A stretch of DNA of 64,000 nt from Enterobacter vonholyi (GCF_008364555.1 NZ_VTUC01000014.1:1-64000), one strand, 5' to 3'. Positions 1 to 10,915 are shown, counted from the stretch's first letter. Numbers and translations are program-made. The notes: generated from the sequence alone by a model not told the origin.

Positions 1-37
1 AGCGTTCAATCTGAGCCATGATCAAACTCTTCAATTT
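1..37 (-). rRNA. 16S ribosomal RNA, 5' end only
   Basis: Read on the minus strand, these bases give AAATTGAAGAGTTTGATC and continue into GGCTCAG, the universal 5' end of bacterial 16S rRNA. Only about 37 nt are inside the window; the gene continues to the left. The position next to clpB matches rrnG of E. coli, so this is probably the equivalent rRNA operon. Confidence 0.95.
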
Positions 38-161
38 AAGTTTGATGCTCGTGAATTAAACTTCGTAATGAATTACGCATGTTCACTCAGAGACTTGGTA
101 TTCATTTTTCGTCTTGCGACGTTAAGAATCCATGTCACTTTGAGTGCCCACACAGATTGTC

Positions 162-181
162 TGATAAATTGTTAAAGAGCA
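162..181 (-). promoter_or_regulatory. rrn leader boxA antitermination element
   Basis: The minus strand reads TGCTCTTTAACAATTTATCA, the boxA element of enterobacterial rRNA leaders, which recruits NusB/NusE and the rRNA antitermination complex. It lies between the P2 promoter and the 16S 5' end, as in E. coli. The rest of the 38-217 stretch is transcribed leader with no protein gene. Confidence 0.85.
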
Positions 182-217
182 GTGCCGCTTCGCTTTTCGC
201 AGCGGCGCGGGGTGTGC

Positions 218-245
218 ATATTACGCTTTCCCGCTTCAGAGTCAA
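218..245 (-). promoter_or_regulatory. rRNA operon promoter P2
   Basis: On the minus strand a TTGACT -35 (240-245) and a TAATAT -10 (218-223) are separated by 16 bp. The downstream GC-rich discriminator is typical of stringently controlled rRNA promoters. The sequence is very close to E. coli rrn P2. Confidence 0.85.
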
Positions 246-314
246 GCGTTTATTTACGCTGTTCTCTGCTGACCCGGCGGCGTGTGTGCCGTTGTTCCGT
301 GTCAGTGGAGGCGC

Positions 315-342
315 ATTATAGGGAGTAATTCTGAACCTGCAA
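315..342 (-). promoter_or_regulatory. rRNA operon promoter P1
   Basis: On the minus strand a perfect TATAAT -10 (315-320) lies 16 bp from a TTGCAG -35 (337-342), followed by a GCGCC discriminator. It is about 97 bp upstream of P2, the usual tandem arrangement. The AT-rich bases to about 420 may hold UP-element and Fis sites, which I cannot assign. Confidence 0.8.
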
Positions 343-424
343 GGATAAAGTGAAATTTATTTACTGACTGCTCACTTTCCAGGCAAAACCAACTCCAGAC
401 CTCAATTTTCGCCTGGTTTTTAAA

Positions 425-450
425 CAAAAACGAGCCGCAAGCGGCTCGTT
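425..450 (-). terminator. clpB rho-independent terminator
   Basis: A perfect 9-bp stem (ACGAGCCGC/GCGGCTCGT) with a 2-nt loop is followed on the minus strand by TTTTTGTTT. It starts 16 bp after the clpB stop and separates clpB from the rRNA promoters. Confidence 0.85.
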
Positions 451-465
451 TTTGCGTTTTGTGAC

Positions 466-3039
466 TTACTGCACTGCCACAATGCGATCGTCGTTGGCTT
501 CCAGACGGATAACTTTGCCAGGAACCAGCTCCCCGGAGAGGATCTGTTGCGCCAGCGGGTTTTCGATCTGCTGCTGGATAGCGCGTTTCAATGGACGCGC
601 ACCGTACACCGGATCGTAACCGTTCTTACTCAGCAGCTTCAGCGCATCGTCGGAGATGTGAATTTCATATCCACGTTCTTCCAGACGTTTGTACAGACGC
701 TGCAGCTGGATCTGCGCAATCGACGCAATGTGTTTCTCACCCAGAGGATGGAATACCACCACTTCATCAATACGGTTGATGAACTCCGGACGGAAGTTAT
801 GGCTTACCACACCCAGCACCAGATCCTTCATGTGGCTGTAGTCCAGTTCACCGAAACGTTCCTGAATCAAATCGGAACCCAGATTCGAGGTCATAATGAC
901 AACCGTATTACGGAAGTCGACCGTTCTCCCCTGCCCGTCGGTCAGACGACCATCATCCAGCACCTGAAGCAGGATGTTGAACACATCCGGATGCGCTTTT
1001 TCCACCTCATCCAGCAGGATGACGGAATAAGGACGACGGCGCACCGCTTCCGTCAGGTACCCACCTTCTTCATAACCCACATATCCCGGAGGCGCCCCGA
1101 CCAGACGCGAGACGGAGTGTTTCTCCATAAACTCGGACATGTCGATACGCACCATCGCATCGTCGCTGTCGAACATAAAGTTAGCCAGCGCTTTGCACAG
1201 CTCGGTTTTACCGACACCCGTCGGCCCCAGGAACAGGAACGAACCAATCGGGCGGTTTGGATCGGACAGCCCTGCACGGCTACGACGAATAGCGTTCGAT
1301 ACCGCCTCAACCGCTTCGTTTTGACCAATCACACGATTGTGGAGATCGTTCTCCATGCGCAGCAGTTTTTCACGCTCGCCTTCCAGCATGCGCGCCACGG
1401 GAATACCGGTCCAGCGCGCCAGGACTTCCGCGATCTCGGCATCCGTCACTTTATTACGCAACAGACGCATCGTTTTACCTTCTGACTGCGTCGCTATCTC
1501 AAGCTGTTTTTCCAGCTCAGGAATTTTGCCGTACTGCAGTTCAGACATCCGAGCCAGATCGCCCACGCGTCGCGCCTGCTCAATGGCAATTTTTGCCTGT
1601 TCGAGTTCAGCTTTAATGGTCTGCGTACCGGAAAGGGAGGCTTTCTCGGCTTTCCACTCTTCTTCCAGCTCAGAATACTGGCGCTCTTTATCGTCCAGCT
1701 CTTCATTGAGCATATCGAGGCGTTTCTTACTGGCTTCATCAGACTCTTTCTTCAGCGCCTGCTGTTCCAGCTTGAGCTGAATGATGCGTCGGTCGAGTCG
1801 GTCCAGCTCTTCCGGCTTCGAGTCAATCTGCATACGAATGCTCGACGCCGCTTCATCAATCAGGTCGATCGCTTTATCCGGCAGCTGACGGTCAGCAATA
1901 TAACGATGCGAAAGCGTCGCCGCCGCAACGATGGCCGGGTCAGTGATCTGCACATGGTGGTGCAGTTCATAGCGCTCTTTCAGACCACGCAGGATCGCGA
2001 TGGTATCTTCAACGCTTGGCTCGGCAACAAACACTTTCTGGAAACGACGTTCCAGCGCAGCATCTTTCTCAATGTACTGACGGTACTCATCCAGCGTAGT
2101 GGCGCCAACGCAATGAAGTTCACCGCGCGCCAGCGCAGGTTTCAGCATGTTTCCGGCATCCATCGCGCCGTCAGCCTTACCGGCACCGACCATCGTGTGC
2201 AGCTCATCGATAAACAGGATAACGTTGCCTTCCTGCTTCGCCAGGTCGTTAAGCACGCCTTTAAGGCGCTCTTCGAACTCGCCGCGGTATTTCGCACCGG
2301 CCACCAGCGCGCCCATATCCAGCGCCAGTACGCGGCGGCCTTTCAGCCCTTCCGGCACTTCACCGTTCACAATACGCTGCGCCAGTCCTTCAACAATCGC
2401 GGTTTTACCAACACCCGGTTCACCTATCAGTACCGGGTTGTTCTTGGTACGACGTTGCAGTACCTGAATGGTACGACGAATTTCTTCATCACGGCCGATC
2501 ACCGGGTCAAGTTTGCCCTGTTCAGCACGCTCGGTCAGATCGACCGTAAATTTCTTCAAAGCCTGACGTTGGTCTTCGGCTCCCTGATCGTTCACGCTTT
2601 CACCTCCGCGCATGTTCTCAATCGCCTGAGTCACATTGGCGGTGGTCGCACCGGCAGATTTCAGCAGGTCGGTCAAGGTACCGCGTGATTCAAGCGCCGC
2701 CAGAACAAACAGCTCTGACGAAATAAAGTTGTCCCCACGTTTTTGCGCCAGCTTGTCGCAAAGGTTCAGGACGCGTACCAGATCCTGCGACGGCTGAACG
2801 TCGCCGCCGGTCCCTTCGACCTGCGGTAAACGGCTCAGCGCCTGATCGATAGCGGTGCGTAACTGGCCAGCATTAATGCCAGCGGACGTTAATAAAGGAC
2901 GTACCGATCCCCCTTCCTGATTCAGCAAGGCGCTCATTAAATGAAGAGGTTCGATAAATTGGTTGTCGTGCCCCAGTGCGAGGGACTGGGCATCGGCGAG
3001 AGCAAGCTGGAATTTATTAGTAAGACGATCCAGACGCAT
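466..3039 (-). CDS. clpB: ATP-dependent protein disaggregase ClpB
   Basis: Hexameric cytosolic AAA+ chaperone that, with DnaK/DnaJ/GrpE, threads proteins out of aggregates after heat stress. The 857-residue product has the ClpN domain, first Walker A GEPGVGKT (about residue 206) with IDELH Walker B, a long coiled-coil M domain (about 410-525) rich in Glu/Lys/Leu, second Walker A GPTGVGKT (about 605) with LLDEVEK, and a C-terminal ClpB domain ending RIVAVQ. I placed the start at MRLDRLTNK, four codons inside the longest frame, because it gives exactly the E. coli length. A sigma-32 promoter lies upstream and a terminator downstream. The family also makes a shorter form from an internal start near residue 149; the same region is conserved here. 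Confidence 0.97.
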   Translation of the reverse strand: MRLDRLTNKFQLALADAQSLALGHDNQFIEPLHLMSALLNQEGGSVRPLLTSAGINAGQLRTAIDQALSRLPQVEGTGGDVQPSQDLVRVLNLCDKLAQKRGDNFISSELFVLAALESRGTLTDLLKSAGATTANVTQAIENMRGGESVNDQGAEDQRQALKKFTVDLTERAEQGKLDPVIGRDEEIRRTIQVLQRRTKNNPVLIGEPGVGKTAIVEGLAQRIVNGEVPEGLKGRRVLALDMGALVAGAKYRGEFEERLKGVLNDLAKQEGNVILFIDELHTMVGAGKADGAMDAGNMLKPALARGELHCVGATTLDEYRQYIEKDAALERRFQKVFVAEPSVEDTIAILRGLKERYELHHHVQITDPAIVAAATLSHRYIADRQLPDKAIDLIDEAASSIRMQIDSKPEELDRLDRRIIQLKLEQQALKKESDEASKKRLDMLNEELDDKERQYSELEEEWKAEKASLSGTQTIKAELEQAKIAIEQARRVGDLARMSELQYGKIPELEKQLEIATQSEGKTMRLLRNKVTDAEIAEVLARWTGIPVARMLEGEREKLLRMENDLHNRVIGQNEAVEAVSNAIRRSRAGLSDPNRPIGSFLFLGPTGVGKTELCKALANFMFDSDDAMVRIDMSEFMEKHSVSRLVGAPPGYVGYEEGGYLTEAVRRRPYSVILLDEVEKAHPDVFNILLQVLDDGRLTDGQGRTVDFRNTVVIMTSNLGSDLIQERFGELDYSHMKDLVLGVVSHNFRPEFINRIDEVVVFHPLGEKHIASIAQIQLQRLYKRLEERGYEIHISDDALKLLSKNGYDPVYGARPLKRAIQQQIENPLAQQILSGELVPGKVIRLEANDDRIVAVQ

Positions 3040-3077
3040 AACTCCTCCCATAACAGGTCAAATTTGCTACTGGAGAT

Positions 3078-3106
3078 TAAATGAGGTCATCCCTCAATTA
3101 TTCAAG
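3078..3106 (-). promoter_or_regulatory. sigma-32 heat-shock promoter of clpB
   Basis: The minus strand carries CTTGAA (3101-3106), a 14-bp spacer and CCTCATTTA (3078-3086), matching the sigma-32 consensus CTTGAAA-N13-17-CCCCATNTA. It sits about 40 bp before the clpB start, so clpB is heat-shock controlled here independently of pgeF. Confidence 0.85.
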
Positions 3107-3168
3107 GTTAATGACCTGAATTATGTGAAAAGAAAACGGCACGTGCCGGATCGTCTTGATTCTTTAGG

Positions 3169-3900
3169 TTATATCAGCCAAATGAAACTTGCCATACGCC
3201 CCGTCGTCTTGTCGCGGCGATAAGAGAAAAAATCACCCTTTTCGGTGAATGTACAGCGATCACCGCCGAAGATCTGCGTTATGCCGACGCTGTTCAGGCG
3301 CTGACGAGCAAGCTGGTAAATATCGGCCAGATATTTATCTCCAGAAGGCAGGAAGGCGTCCACCGCTTGCGGATCTTTATCCATAAAGGCTTCGCGAACC
3401 TCCGGCCCCACTTCAAAAGCGCGAGGACCAATGGCCGGGCCAAGCCAGGCCATAATATTGGCGGGCTCATCCTTAAAGCAGGCAACTGTCTCTTCCAGCA
3501 CGCCTTCACACAGTCCACGCCAGCCCGCGTGTGCTGCAGCCACCTCAGTGCCTGAACGGTTACAGAAAAGCACCGGCAGACAATCTGCGGTCATCACGGC
3601 ACAAACGGTTCCCGGAGTATTGCTGTAAGAGGCATCAGCGCGTTTAGAAGCAAAGGGTTCCTCCGTCAACTTCAGCACCGCCTTGCCATGAACCTGTTCC
3701 AGCCAGACCGGTTTCGACGGCAGGTTCCCCGCAGCAAACAGACGTCTGCGGTTCTCTTCAACATGTTCCAGGTTATCGCCACAGTGAGCGCCGAGGTTCA
3801 ACGACTCCCACGCGCCCTGGCTAACACCGCCAATACGTGTTGAACTGCAGGCGGCCACGCCGGCAGGCAATGGCCACTCCGGGACAATCAGTTTGGTCAT
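3169..3900 (-). CDS. pgeF: Peptidoglycan editing factor PgeF (purine nucleoside phosphorylase family)
   Basis: Formerly YfiH. The 243-residue protein belongs to the multicopper polyphenol oxidase/laccase-like family, now known to correct miscoupled amino acids in peptidoglycan precursors. The three metal ligands of the family are visible: His in EQVHG (about residue 71), Cys in TADCLP (about 107) and His in AAHAGWRG (about 124). Its ATG overlaps the rluD stop in an ATGA, so the two genes are translationally coupled and probably in one transcript. The start is fixed by this overlap and by the family N-terminus. Confidence 0.93.
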   Translation of the reverse strand: MTKLIVPEWPLPAGVAACSSTRIGGVSQGAWESLNLGAHCGDNLEHVEENRRRLFAAGNLPSKPVWLEQVHGKAVLKLTEEPFASKRADASYSNTPGTVCAVMTADCLPVLFCNRSGTEVAAAHAGWRGLCEGVLEETVACFKDEPANIMAWLGPAIGPRAFEVGPEVREAFMDKDPQAVDAFLPSGDKYLADIYQLARQRLNSVGITQIFGGDRCTFTEKGDFFSYRRDKTTGRMASFIWLI

Positions 3901-4877
3901 AACCAGTCCACTTGATCCTTATGTTCTTCGAAATCAGTACGCATCGCGTCAATAAGGTCCACCATATCCTGCGGGATAGGCGCATGCCACTCCATCTGAA
4001 TACCGGTGATCGGATGGTAAAGGCGCAGCATGGTCGCGTGCAGCGCCTGACGATCGAATTTACGCAATACGCTGATGAACTCATCCGACGCGCCCTTAGG
4101 CGGACGTGGACGACCACCGTAGACCTGATCCCCCACCAGCGGATGGGTAATGTGGGCCATATGCACGCGGATCTGGTGAGTACGTCCGGTCTCCAGACGC
4201 AGACGCAGGCGCGTATGAATACGGAAGTGCTCCATAATGCGGTAATGCGTCACCGCCGGTTTACCCATCGGATGCACCGACATATGGGTACGCTTGGTTG
4301 GGTGACGGCTGATAGGCTCTTCTACCGTACCGCCTGAGGTCATATGCCCAATGGCTACCGCCTCATATTCACGGGTGATTTCGCGCAGCTGTAACGACTC
4401 CACCAGACGTGTCTGAGCAGGAACGGTCTTCGCCACCACCATCAGACCGGTAGTGTCTTTATCCAGACGGTGCACAATGCCCGCGCGCGGAACATCCGCG
4501 ATCGGCGGATAGTAATGGAGAAGCGCGTTAAGTACCGTACCGTCAGGATTCCCCGCGCCCGGATGAACAACCAGGTCACGCGGCTTGTTGATTACCAGAA
4601 TGTCATCATCTTCATAGACGATGTCCAGTGGGATATCCTGCGGCTCGAAGCGGATTTCCTCTTCGATTTCAGCATTGATGGCGACAGCTTCCCCACCTAA
4701 AACTTTCTCTTTTGGTTTGTCCCAGATCTTGCCGTTTACCATCACGCGCTGGTCAAGGATCCATTCTTTTATGCGTGAACGCGAATAATCAGGGAACAAT
4801 TCGGCCAAAGCCTGATCTAAGCGTTGACCGAGCTGATTTTCGGAGACTGTTGCGGTGAGTTCTACTCGTTGTGCCAT
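3897..4877 (-). CDS. rluD: 23S rRNA pseudouridine(1911/1915/1917) synthase RluD
   Basis: Isomerises three uridines in helix 69 of 23S rRNA during late 50S assembly. The 326-residue protein has an N-terminal S4 RNA-binding domain (about 18-75) and a RluA-type catalytic domain with the signature GIVHRLDKDTTG holding the catalytic Asp (about residue 139). Length and termini match E. coli RluD. It is divergent from bamD, with a shared intergenic promoter region at 4878-5008, and overlaps pgeF by 4 bp. Confidence 0.97.
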   Translation of the reverse strand: MAQRVELTATVSENQLGQRLDQALAELFPDYSRSRIKEWILDQRVMVNGKIWDKPKEKVLGGEAVAINAEIEEEIRFEPQDIPLDIVYEDDDILVINKPRDLVVHPGAGNPDGTVLNALLHYYPPIADVPRAGIVHRLDKDTTGLMVVAKTVPAQTRLVESLQLREITREYEAVAIGHMTSGGTVEEPISRHPTKRTHMSVHPMGKPAVTHYRIMEHFRIHTRLRLRLETGRTHQIRVHMAHITHPLVGDQVYGGRPRPPKGASDEFISVLRKFDRQALHATMLRLYHPITGIQMEWHAPIPQDMVDLIDAMRTDFEEHKDQVDWL

Positions 4878-5008
4878 AAACTGCTTCTTCGTTTAACGTT
4901 GGGTTTTACGGCTTTGCCGTTTAATATAGTGTGCTATTGTAGCTGGTCTTAATCGGGAGCAGGAACAGAGTTTCTCCCGGACAAACATTTGAGGAAAGTC
5001 AAAACGTC

Positions 5009-5746
5009 ATGACGCGCATGAAATATCTGGTGGCAGCGGCCACGTTGAGCCTGGCTTTGGTGGGCTGCTCCGGTTCAAATGAACAGGTCCCTGACAATCC
5101 GCCGAATGAAATCTATGCGACTGCACAACAAAAGTTGCAGGACGGTAACTGGAAACAGGCGATAACGCAACTGGAAGCGTTGGATAATCGCTATCCATTT
5201 GGTCCGTATTCGCAGCAGGTACAGTTAGATCTCATCTACGCATACTATAAAAATGCCGATCTGCCGCTGGCTCAGGCAACCATCGATCGTTTCATGCGTC
5301 TGAACCCGACTCATCCTAACATCGACTACGTCATGTACATGCGCGGCCTCACCAACATGGCTCTGGACGACAGTGCGCTGCAGGGCTTCTTCGGCGTGGA
5401 TCGTTCTGACCGTGACCCGCAGCATGCGCGTGATGCCTTCAATGACTTCTCCAAGCTGGTGCGCGGCTATCCGAACAGCCAGTACGTGACTGACGCTACC
5501 AAACGTCTGGTGTTCCTGAAAGATCGTCTGGCGAAATATGAATACTCCGTGGCGGAATATTATACCCGCCGTGGCGCATGGGTTGCCGTGGTTAACCGCG
5601 TAGAAGGTATGCTGCGCGATTACCCGGATACTCAGGCAACGCGCGACGGCCTGAAGCTGATGGAAAATGCTTACCGTCAGATGCAGATGACCGCTCAGGC
5701 TGAAAAAGTGGCGAAAATCATCGCCGCGAACAGCAGCAACACCTGA
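5009..5746 (+). CDS. bamD: Outer membrane assembly lipoprotein BamD
   Basis: Essential lipoprotein of the BAM complex that inserts beta-barrel proteins into the outer membrane; it binds BamA, BamC and BamE from the periplasmic side. The 245-residue product has a signal peptide and lipobox ending in LVGC, so Cys20 is the lipidated residue, then five TPR-like repeats with the conserved [15 protein letters not shown] core ([10 protein letters not shown], about residue 61). The start at 5009 gives the E. coli length. A strong terminator follows directly. bamE of the same complex is at 54804. Confidence 0.97.
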   Translation: MTRMKYLVAAATLSLALVGCSGSNEQVPDNPPNEIYATAQQKLQDGNWKQAITQLEALDNRYPFGPYSQQVQLDLIYAYYKNADLPLAQATIDRFMRLNPTHPNIDYVMYMRGLTNMALDDSALQGFFGVDRSDRDPQHARDAFNDFSKLVRGYPNSQYVTDATKRLVFLKDRLAKYEYSVAEYYTRRGAWVAVVNRVEGMLRDYPDTQATRDGLKLMENAYRQMQMTAQAEKVAKIIAANSSNT

Positions 5747-5760
5747 TTTTGCCTCAATGC

Positions 5761-5791
5761 AAAACGGCAGCCCGCTGGCTGCCGTTTTTTT
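5761..5791 (+). terminator. bamD terminator
   Basis: The stem AAAACGGCAGCC/GGCTGCCGTTTT with a 4-nt loop and a run of T is a rho-independent terminator 15 bp after bamD. Confidence 0.9.
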
Positions 5792-5936
5792 ATTCGTTTC
5801 TGAGCGTCGCTGAAGCGCGTTAGCCTCAACACATCTTGTCAACTATGGCCCCAATTTATGCCTTCTACAAGGTAAATCTCACCTCTTCCTGCCCTGCCTC
5901 ACAAAAAAGATTCCCTGACAAAAACCGACAAAATAA

Positions 5937-6356
<420 letters not shown>

Positions 6357-6380
6357 TCCTTTAAATTGAGTGTACCGCCA

Positions 6381-6405
6381 ACGCGCCTTCGGGCGCGTTT
6401 TTTGT
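6381..6405 (+). terminator. raiA terminator
   Basis: The stem ACGCGCC-TTCG-GGCGCGT followed by TTTTTGTTTTTT is a rho-independent terminator with a stable UUCG tetraloop. Confidence 0.9.
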
Positions 6406-6411
6406 TTTTTA

Positions 6412-6441
6412 TTGACAGGGTGAAAACAGTACAGGTACTTT
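6412..6441 (+). promoter_or_regulatory. pheLA promoter
   Basis: TTGACA (6412-6417) and TACTTT (6436-6441) are 18 bp apart, in the same relative position to the leader peptide as the E. coli pheA promoter. Confidence 0.65.
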
Positions 6442-6467
6442 AACGGTATCAATCGCAGGATGACTTT

Positions 6468-6515
6468 ATGAAACTTACGCCGTTCTTCTTCGCATTCTTT
6501 TTTACCTTCCCCTGA
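6468..6515 (+). CDS. pheL: pheA operon leader peptide PheL
   Basis: A 15-codon peptide, MKLTPFFFAFFFTFP, with seven phenylalanines. It is the sensor of the pheA attenuator: when charged tRNA-Phe is scarce the ribosome stalls on the Phe codons, the antiterminator forms and pheA is transcribed. It differs from E. coli PheL only near the N-terminus. The downstream terminator stem is at 6562-6590. Confidence 0.92.
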   Translation: MKLTPFFFAFFFTFP

Positions 6516-6561
6516 ACGGGAGGCGTTTCGTCGTGTGATAAAGAATGCGAAGACGAACAAC

Positions 6562-6590
6562 AAGGCCTCCCACACCGGGGGGCCTTTTTT
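6562..6590 (+). terminator. pheA transcription attenuator
   Basis: AAGGCCTCCC pairs with GGGGGCCTT and is followed by T6. It lies between pheL and pheA. The upstream complementary segments around 6515-6560 would form the alternative antiterminator. This is the classical Phe-responsive attenuator. Confidence 0.88.
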
Positions 6591-6622
6591 ATTGATAACG
6601 ATAAAATGAGACAGGCAACACT

Positions 6623-7783
6623 ATGACACCGGAAAACCCGTTACTGGATCTGCGCGTAAAAATCAGCGCGCTGGATGAGAAACTGCTGGCGCTGCTGGCC
6701 GAACGCCGCGCCCTTGCCGTTGAAGTAGGCAAAGCCAAGCTGGACTCCCATCGTCCGGTCCGTGATATCGACCGCGAGCGGGATCTTCTGGAACGTCTCA
6801 TTCAGCTCGGCAAAGCGCATCACCTCAATGCCCACTACATAACCCGGTTGTTCCAGCTCATCATTGAAGACTCCGTTCTGACCCAGCAAGCGTTACTCCA
6901 GCAGCACCTCAATAAAACCAATCCACACTCTGCGCGTATCGCCTTCCTGGGACCGAAGGGCTCTTATTCTCACCTGGCCGCACGTCAGTACGCTGCACGC
7001 CATTTCGAAGAATTTATTGAGAGCGGCTGCGCGAAGTTTGCCGACATTTTTAACCAGGTCGAGACCGGCCAGGCGGATTACGCCGTGGTGCCGATTGAAA
7101 ACACCAGTTCCGGCGCCATCAACGACGTCTACGATTTGCTGCAGCACACCAGCCTGTCGCTGGTCGGCGAGCTGACGATCCCTATCGATCACTGCGTGCT
7201 GGTATCCGGCTCAACGGACCTGAACACGATCGAAACGGTTTACAGTCATCCGCAGCCGTTCCAGCAGTGCAGCCAGTTCCTGAACCGCTATCCGAACTGG
7301 AAAATTGAGTACACCGAAAGCACCTCGGCGGCGATGGAAAAAGTGGCGCAGGCTAATTCCCCCACCGTCGCGGCGCTCGGCAGCGAAGCGGGCGGCGCGC
7401 TGTATGGCCTGCAGGTGCTGGAACGCAACCTGGCAAACCAGACGCAAAACATTACCCGCTTCGTGGTGCTGGCCCGCAAGGCAATCAATGTGTCTGACCA
7501 GGTACCGGCCAAAACCACGCTGCTGATGGCAACTGGCCAACAGGCCGGTGCGCTGGTTGAAGCCCTGCTGGTGCTGCGTAATCACAACCTGATCATGACC
7601 AGGCTGGAATCACGCCCAATCCACGGTAACCCGTGGGAAGAGATGTTTTACCTCGACATCCAGGCCAACCTGGAGTCCGCTTCCATGCAGAAAGCTCTCC
7701 GCGAGCTGGGCGAGATCACGCGTTCCATGAAGGTGCTGGGCTGCTACCCGAGCGAAAACGTCGTGCCGGTCGATCCAATCTAA
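6623..7783 (+). CDS. pheA: Bifunctional chorismate mutase/prephenate dehydratase
   Basis: Converts chorismate to prephenate and then to phenylpyruvate in phenylalanine synthesis. The 386-residue protein has an AroQ chorismate mutase domain (1-90, with Arg11, Arg28 and Lys39 positions conserved), a prephenate dehydratase domain with the TRF motif (ITRFVVL, about 278) and a C-terminal ACT domain with GALV and ESRP motifs that bind Phe for feedback inhibition. Length equals E. coli PheA. It is controlled by the PheL attenuator. Its stop overlaps the stop of the convergent regucalcin-like gene. Confidence 0.97.
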   Translation: MTPENPLLDLRVKISALDEKLLALLAERRALAVEVGKAKLDSHRPVRDIDRERDLLERLIQLGKAHHLNAHYITRLFQLIIEDSVLTQQALLQQHLNKTNPHSARIAFLGPKGSYSHLAARQYAARHFEEFIESGCAKFADIFNQVETGQADYAVVPIENTSSGAINDVYDLLQHTSLSLVGELTIPIDHCVLVSGSTDLNTIETVYSHPQPFQQCSQFLNRYPNWKIEYTESTSAAMEKVAQANSPTVAALGSEAGGALYGLQVLERNLANQTQNITRFVVLARKAINVSDQVPAKTTLLMATGQQAGALVEALLVLRNHNLIMTRLESRPIHGNPWEEMFYLDIQANLESASMQKALRELGEITRSMKVLGCYPSENVVPVDPI

Positions 7784-8652
7784 CGTTCGATAAAGCGGCT
7801 TTTCTTCATCCCTGCCACGCCCACCGGCAGGGTGAAGATGGCCCCGGAAAGCGGATATTTCGCCACCTCCTCCGCCTCCATATTCTCCCGCGTGGTGGTA
7901 ATAAACAGCGTTTTCATGTCATCGCCGCCAAAGCAGACCATCGTCGGGCAACGCACCGGCATGCGATACTCTTCCAGCTGCTCCCCTTGCGGTGAAAAAC
8001 GCGCGATGCGCCAGCCGTCAAACAGCGCGCTCCAGTAACAGCCTTCCACATCCATCGCCGCGCCGTCCGGTATCCCCTCGCCCTCTTTAAACTGACGAAA
8101 CACCTCTCGCTTACCCGGCTCGCCCTGCTCATCAAGCGGGGTACGGTAAATAACACCGTTGGGCGTGTCTGAGGAAAACATCCACTGCTTATCCGGGCTA
8201 AACGCTAAGCCGTTATGCCCGTGGATATCGCACTGGATCACCTTCGGCGTCAGGTCGTTGTCGATGCGCATCAGCAGGGCGCCGTTGTAATCTCCCGGCC
8301 CCCAGAACGTGCCCGCATAGAAGCGGCCCTGGTGATCGGTACCTCCATCGTTAAAACGCGCCAGCTGCGGGTTAGAGGGGTTATCACACACCTTGCGGCG
8401 CAGCAGGCCGTGTTTATCGGTCAGCCAGATACCCGTTCTCATCGCAACGATAAAACCACCCTGCTCGCGCAACGCGAAACAGCCCACCTCCTCGTGGAAA
8501 GAGAGTACGGTGTGTTCCGCCGTCGGCAGATGGTAGCGGTGGATCTCTCCTTCCAGAATATCGGCCCAGTAGAGTGCCTGCTCTTCGGCGCTCCAAGTCG
8601 GGCATTCAGGCAAATGCCCGGTGTAATTCAACAGCAGCTGCGGTTCGGCCAT
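7780..8652 (-). CDS. SMP-30/gluconolactonase/LRE family protein
   Basis: A 290-residue regucalcin-like six-bladed beta-propeller, a family of metal-dependent lactonases acting on sugar lactones. Conserved features are the N-terminal E-x-P-x-W (LPECPTW), the [17 protein letters not shown] metal/substrate segment (about residue 100), [10 protein letters not shown] and [11 protein letters not shown]. It is inserted between the convergent pheA and tyrA, which are adjacent in E. coli. The start has a GGGGAA ribosome site 6 bp upstream. The tyrA terminator lies 21 bp before the start, so expression relies on an unseen promoter there or on readthrough. The substrate cannot be told from sequence. Confidence 0.85.
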   Translation of the reverse strand: MAEPQLLLNYTGHLPECPTWSAEEQALYWADILEGEIHRYHLPTAEHTVLSFHEEVGCFALREQGGFIVAMRTGIWLTDKHGLLRRKVCDNPSNPQLARFNDGGTDHQGRFYAGTFWGPGDYNGALLMRIDNDLTPKVIQCDIHGHNGLAFSPDKQWMFSSDTPNGVIYRTPLDEQGEPGKREVFRQFKEGEGIPDGAAMDVEGCYWSALFDGWRIARFSPQGEQLEEYRMPVRCPTMVCFGGDDMKTLFITTTRENMEAEEVAKYPLSGAIFTLPVGVAGMKKSRFIER

Positions 8653-8670
8653 GACAGTTCCCCAAAATGA

Positions 8671-8694
8671 AAAAAGCCAGCATTGCTGGCTTTC
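8671..8694 (-). terminator. aroF-tyrA operon terminator
   Basis: AAGCCAGC/GCTGGCTT with a 3-nt loop is followed on the minus strand by TTTTTTC. It ends the aroF-tyrA transcript 20 bp after tyrA and lies just upstream of the regucalcin-like gene. Confidence 0.85.
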
Positions 8695-8712
8695 AGTATA
8701 TACATCATCGCA

Positions 8713-9834
8713 TTACTGGCGACTGTCATTTGCCTGGCGCAATAAAGTCCGACTCTCATTCTGGAAACGCTGCGCGTAATCGCCAAACCAGTGCTCGACC
8801 TTGCGGAAGCTATCGATAAACGCCTGCTTGTCTCCGTGCTCCAGCAGCGTAATGGCTTCACCAAAGCGCTGATAGTAGCGCTTGATCAGCGCCAGGTTGT
8901 TCTCGGAGGACATAATAATGTCCGCGTAAAGCTGCGGATCCTGCGCAAAGAGACGCCCGACCATCGCCAGCTCCAGACGATAGATAGGTGAAGAGAGCGC
9001 CAGAAGCTGTTCAAGCTGTACGTTCTCTTCCGCCAGATGCAGACCGTAGGCAAACGTGGCAAAGTGGCGCAGCGCCTGAATGAACGCCATGTTCTGGTCG
9101 TGCTCAACCGCGCTGATGCGGTGCAGTCGTGCCCCCCATACCTGAATCTGTTCCAGGAACCACTGATAGGCTTCCGGCTGACGACCGTCGCAGTAAACCA
9201 CCACCTGCTTAGCCAGGCTGCCGCTGTCCGGGCCAAACATCGGGTGCAGACCCAGCACCGGACCCGTATGAGCAGCCAGCATTGCCTGCAGCGGACCATT
9301 TTTGACGGAGGCCAGATCCACCAGGATGCAATCTTTCGGTAAAGGAGGCAGCTTCCCGATGATTTGCTCCGTCACGTGGATCGGCACGCTGACGATAACC
9401 ATCCCTGCATCTTTCATGAGTTCCGGAGCATGCGCCCAGTCCTCTTTTTCCAGAATGCGCACCTGATAGCCAGAAAGCGTAAGCATCTTTTCAAACAGGC
9501 GCCCCATCTGCCCAGCACCGCCGACAATCACGACCGGACGCAGGGAAGGACAGAGAGTTTTAAAGCCCTTGTCGTTTTCGCTGGAATAGGACTCCCGCAT
9601 CACGCGACGCAGAACATCCTCAATCAAATCCGGCGAAACGCCCAGCGCCTGCGCCTCTTTACGGCGGGAGGCGAGCATAGAGGCTTCGCGCTCCGGGACG
9701 TAAATCGGCAGGCCGTATTTGCTTTTCACCTCACCGACTTCGGCAACCAGCGCCATGCGGCGCGCCAGCAGATCCAGCAGCGCCTTATCCACTTCATCAA
9801 TTTGATCGCGCAGTGCGGTCAATTCAGCAACCAT
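8713..9834 (-). CDS. tyrA: Bifunctional chorismate mutase/prephenate dehydrogenase
   Basis: Makes 4-hydroxyphenylpyruvate from chorismate for tyrosine synthesis. The 373-residue protein has an N-terminal AroQ mutase (about 1-90, with ARRMALV and the VPEREASML helix), then a Rossmann NAD-binding domain ([11 protein letters not shown], about 101) and the catalytic His in GLHPMFGP (about 197). It is feedback inhibited by Tyr. It lies 10 bp after aroF in a TyrR-controlled operon. Length is the same as in E. coli. Confidence 0.97.
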   Translation of the reverse strand: MVAELTALRDQIDEVDKALLDLLARRMALVAEVGEVKSKYGLPIYVPEREASMLASRRKEAQALGVSPDLIEDVLRRVMRESYSSENDKGFKTLCPSLRPVVIVGGAGQMGRLFEKMLTLSGYQVRILEKEDWAHAPELMKDAGMVIVSVPIHVTEQIIGKLPPLPKDCILVDLASVKNGPLQAMLAAHTGPVLGLHPMFGPDSGSLAKQVVVYCDGRQPEAYQWFLEQIQVWGARLHRISAVEHDQNMAFIQALRHFATFAYGLHLAEENVQLEQLLALSSPIYRLELAMVGRLFAQDPQLYADIIMSSENNLALIKRYYQRFGEAITLLEHGDKQAFIDSFRKVEHWFGDYAQRFQNESRTLLRQANDSRQ

Positions 9835-9844
9835 AACTACCCTC

Positions 9845-10915
9845 TTAAGCCAGACGCGTCGCCAGCTGGCCGTTTAAATCTTTATGGATCTCACGCAGCA
9901 GTGCATCGGTCGTCTCCCAGCTGATGCAGGCATCCGTCACGGAGACGCCGTGCTTCATGGCGCTGCGCGGTTGTTCAGATGATTGATTGCCTTCATGAAT
10001 ATTGCTTTCAATCATCAGACCGATAATCGAACGATTGCCATCTTTGATCTGTGCGACCACGGATTCCGCAACCGCAGGCTGGCGACGGTAATCTTTATTC
10101 GAGTTACCATGACTGCAATCTACCATCAGTGCCGGGCGCAGTCCCGCCTGCTCCATCTCTTTTTCACACTGGGCCACGTCCGCCGGGCTGTAGTTAGGGG
10201 CTTTACCGCCGCGCAGGATCACGTGGCCGTCCGGGTTACCCTGCGTTTGCAGGAGGCATACCTGGCCTGCCTGGTTGATACCGACGAAACGGTGCGGCAT
10301 GGCGGCAGCGCGCATGGCATTAATCGCCGTCGCCAGGCTGCCATCGGTACCGTTTTTAAAGCCAACCGGCATCGACAGGCCAGACGCCATCTCGCGGTGG
10401 GTTTGCGATTCCGTGGTACGCGCGCCAATCGCGGACCAGCTGAACAGATCGCCCAGGTACTGCGGGCTGTTCGGATCCAGCGCTTCGGTTGCCAGCGGCA
10501 GCCCCATGCTGACCAGCTCCACCAGCAGGCGACGCGCAATCTTCAGGCCTGCTTCCACATCAAACGAGCCATCCATGTGCGGATCGTTAATCAACCCTTT
10601 CCAGCCGACGGTAGTACGTGGCTTCTCAAAATAGACGCGCATCACCAGATAGAGGCTATCGCTGACCTCCTCCGCTAATGCTTTAAATCGACGAGCGTAC
10701 TCAATGGCGGTTTCAGGATCGTGAATGGAGCAAGGACCACACACCACCAGCAGGCGCGGATCGCGGCCGGCGATGATATTTGAGATGGTCTGACGCGAGT
10801 GCTCAATCTGAGCCTCCTGCGCGACGCTCAGCGGAAATTCTGCTTTCAGTTGATCCGGGGTAATTAAAACCTGTTCGTCAGTGATATGTACGTTGTTCAG
10901 CGCGTCTTTTTGCAT
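9845..10915 (-). CDS. aroF: 3-deoxy-7-phosphoheptulonate synthase, Tyr-sensitive
   Basis: First step of the shikimate pathway: phosphoenolpyruvate plus erythrose-4-phosphate gives DAHP. I start it at [16 protein letters not shown] (10915), 15 codons inside the longest frame, giving the 356 residues of E. coli AroF. Asn8, needed for Tyr feedback, is present. Conserved motifs include [34 protein letters not shown] and DCSHGNS. The assignment to the Tyr isozyme rests on the N-terminus, the TyrR boxes upstream and the operon with tyrA. Confidence 0.96.
   Translation of the reverse strand: MQKDALNNVHITDEQVLITPDQLKAEFPLSVAQEAQIEHSRQTISNIIAGRDPRLLVVCGPCSIHDPETAIEYARRFKALAEEVSDSLYLVMRVYFEKPRTTVGWKGLINDPHMDGSFDVEAGLKIARRLLVELVSMGLPLATEALDPNSPQYLGDLFSWSAIGARTTESQTHREMASGLSMPVGFKNGTDGSLATAINAMRAAAMPHRFVGINQAGQVCLLQTQGNPDGHVILRGGKAPNYSPADVAQCEKEMEQAGLRPALMVDCSHGNSNKDYRRQPAVAESVVAQIKDGNRSIIGLMIESNIHEGNQSSEQPRSAMKHGVSVTDACISWETTDALLREIHKDLNGQLATRLA

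Noticed and set aside
79..321. 80-codon plus-strand frame in the rRNA leader
   Set aside because: It overlaps boxA and both rRNA promoters on the other strand, so it is not a gene.
547..1485. Long plus-strand reading frame opposite clpB
   Set aside because: It is an antisense shadow of the clpB ATPase domain with no ribosome site or family resemblance.
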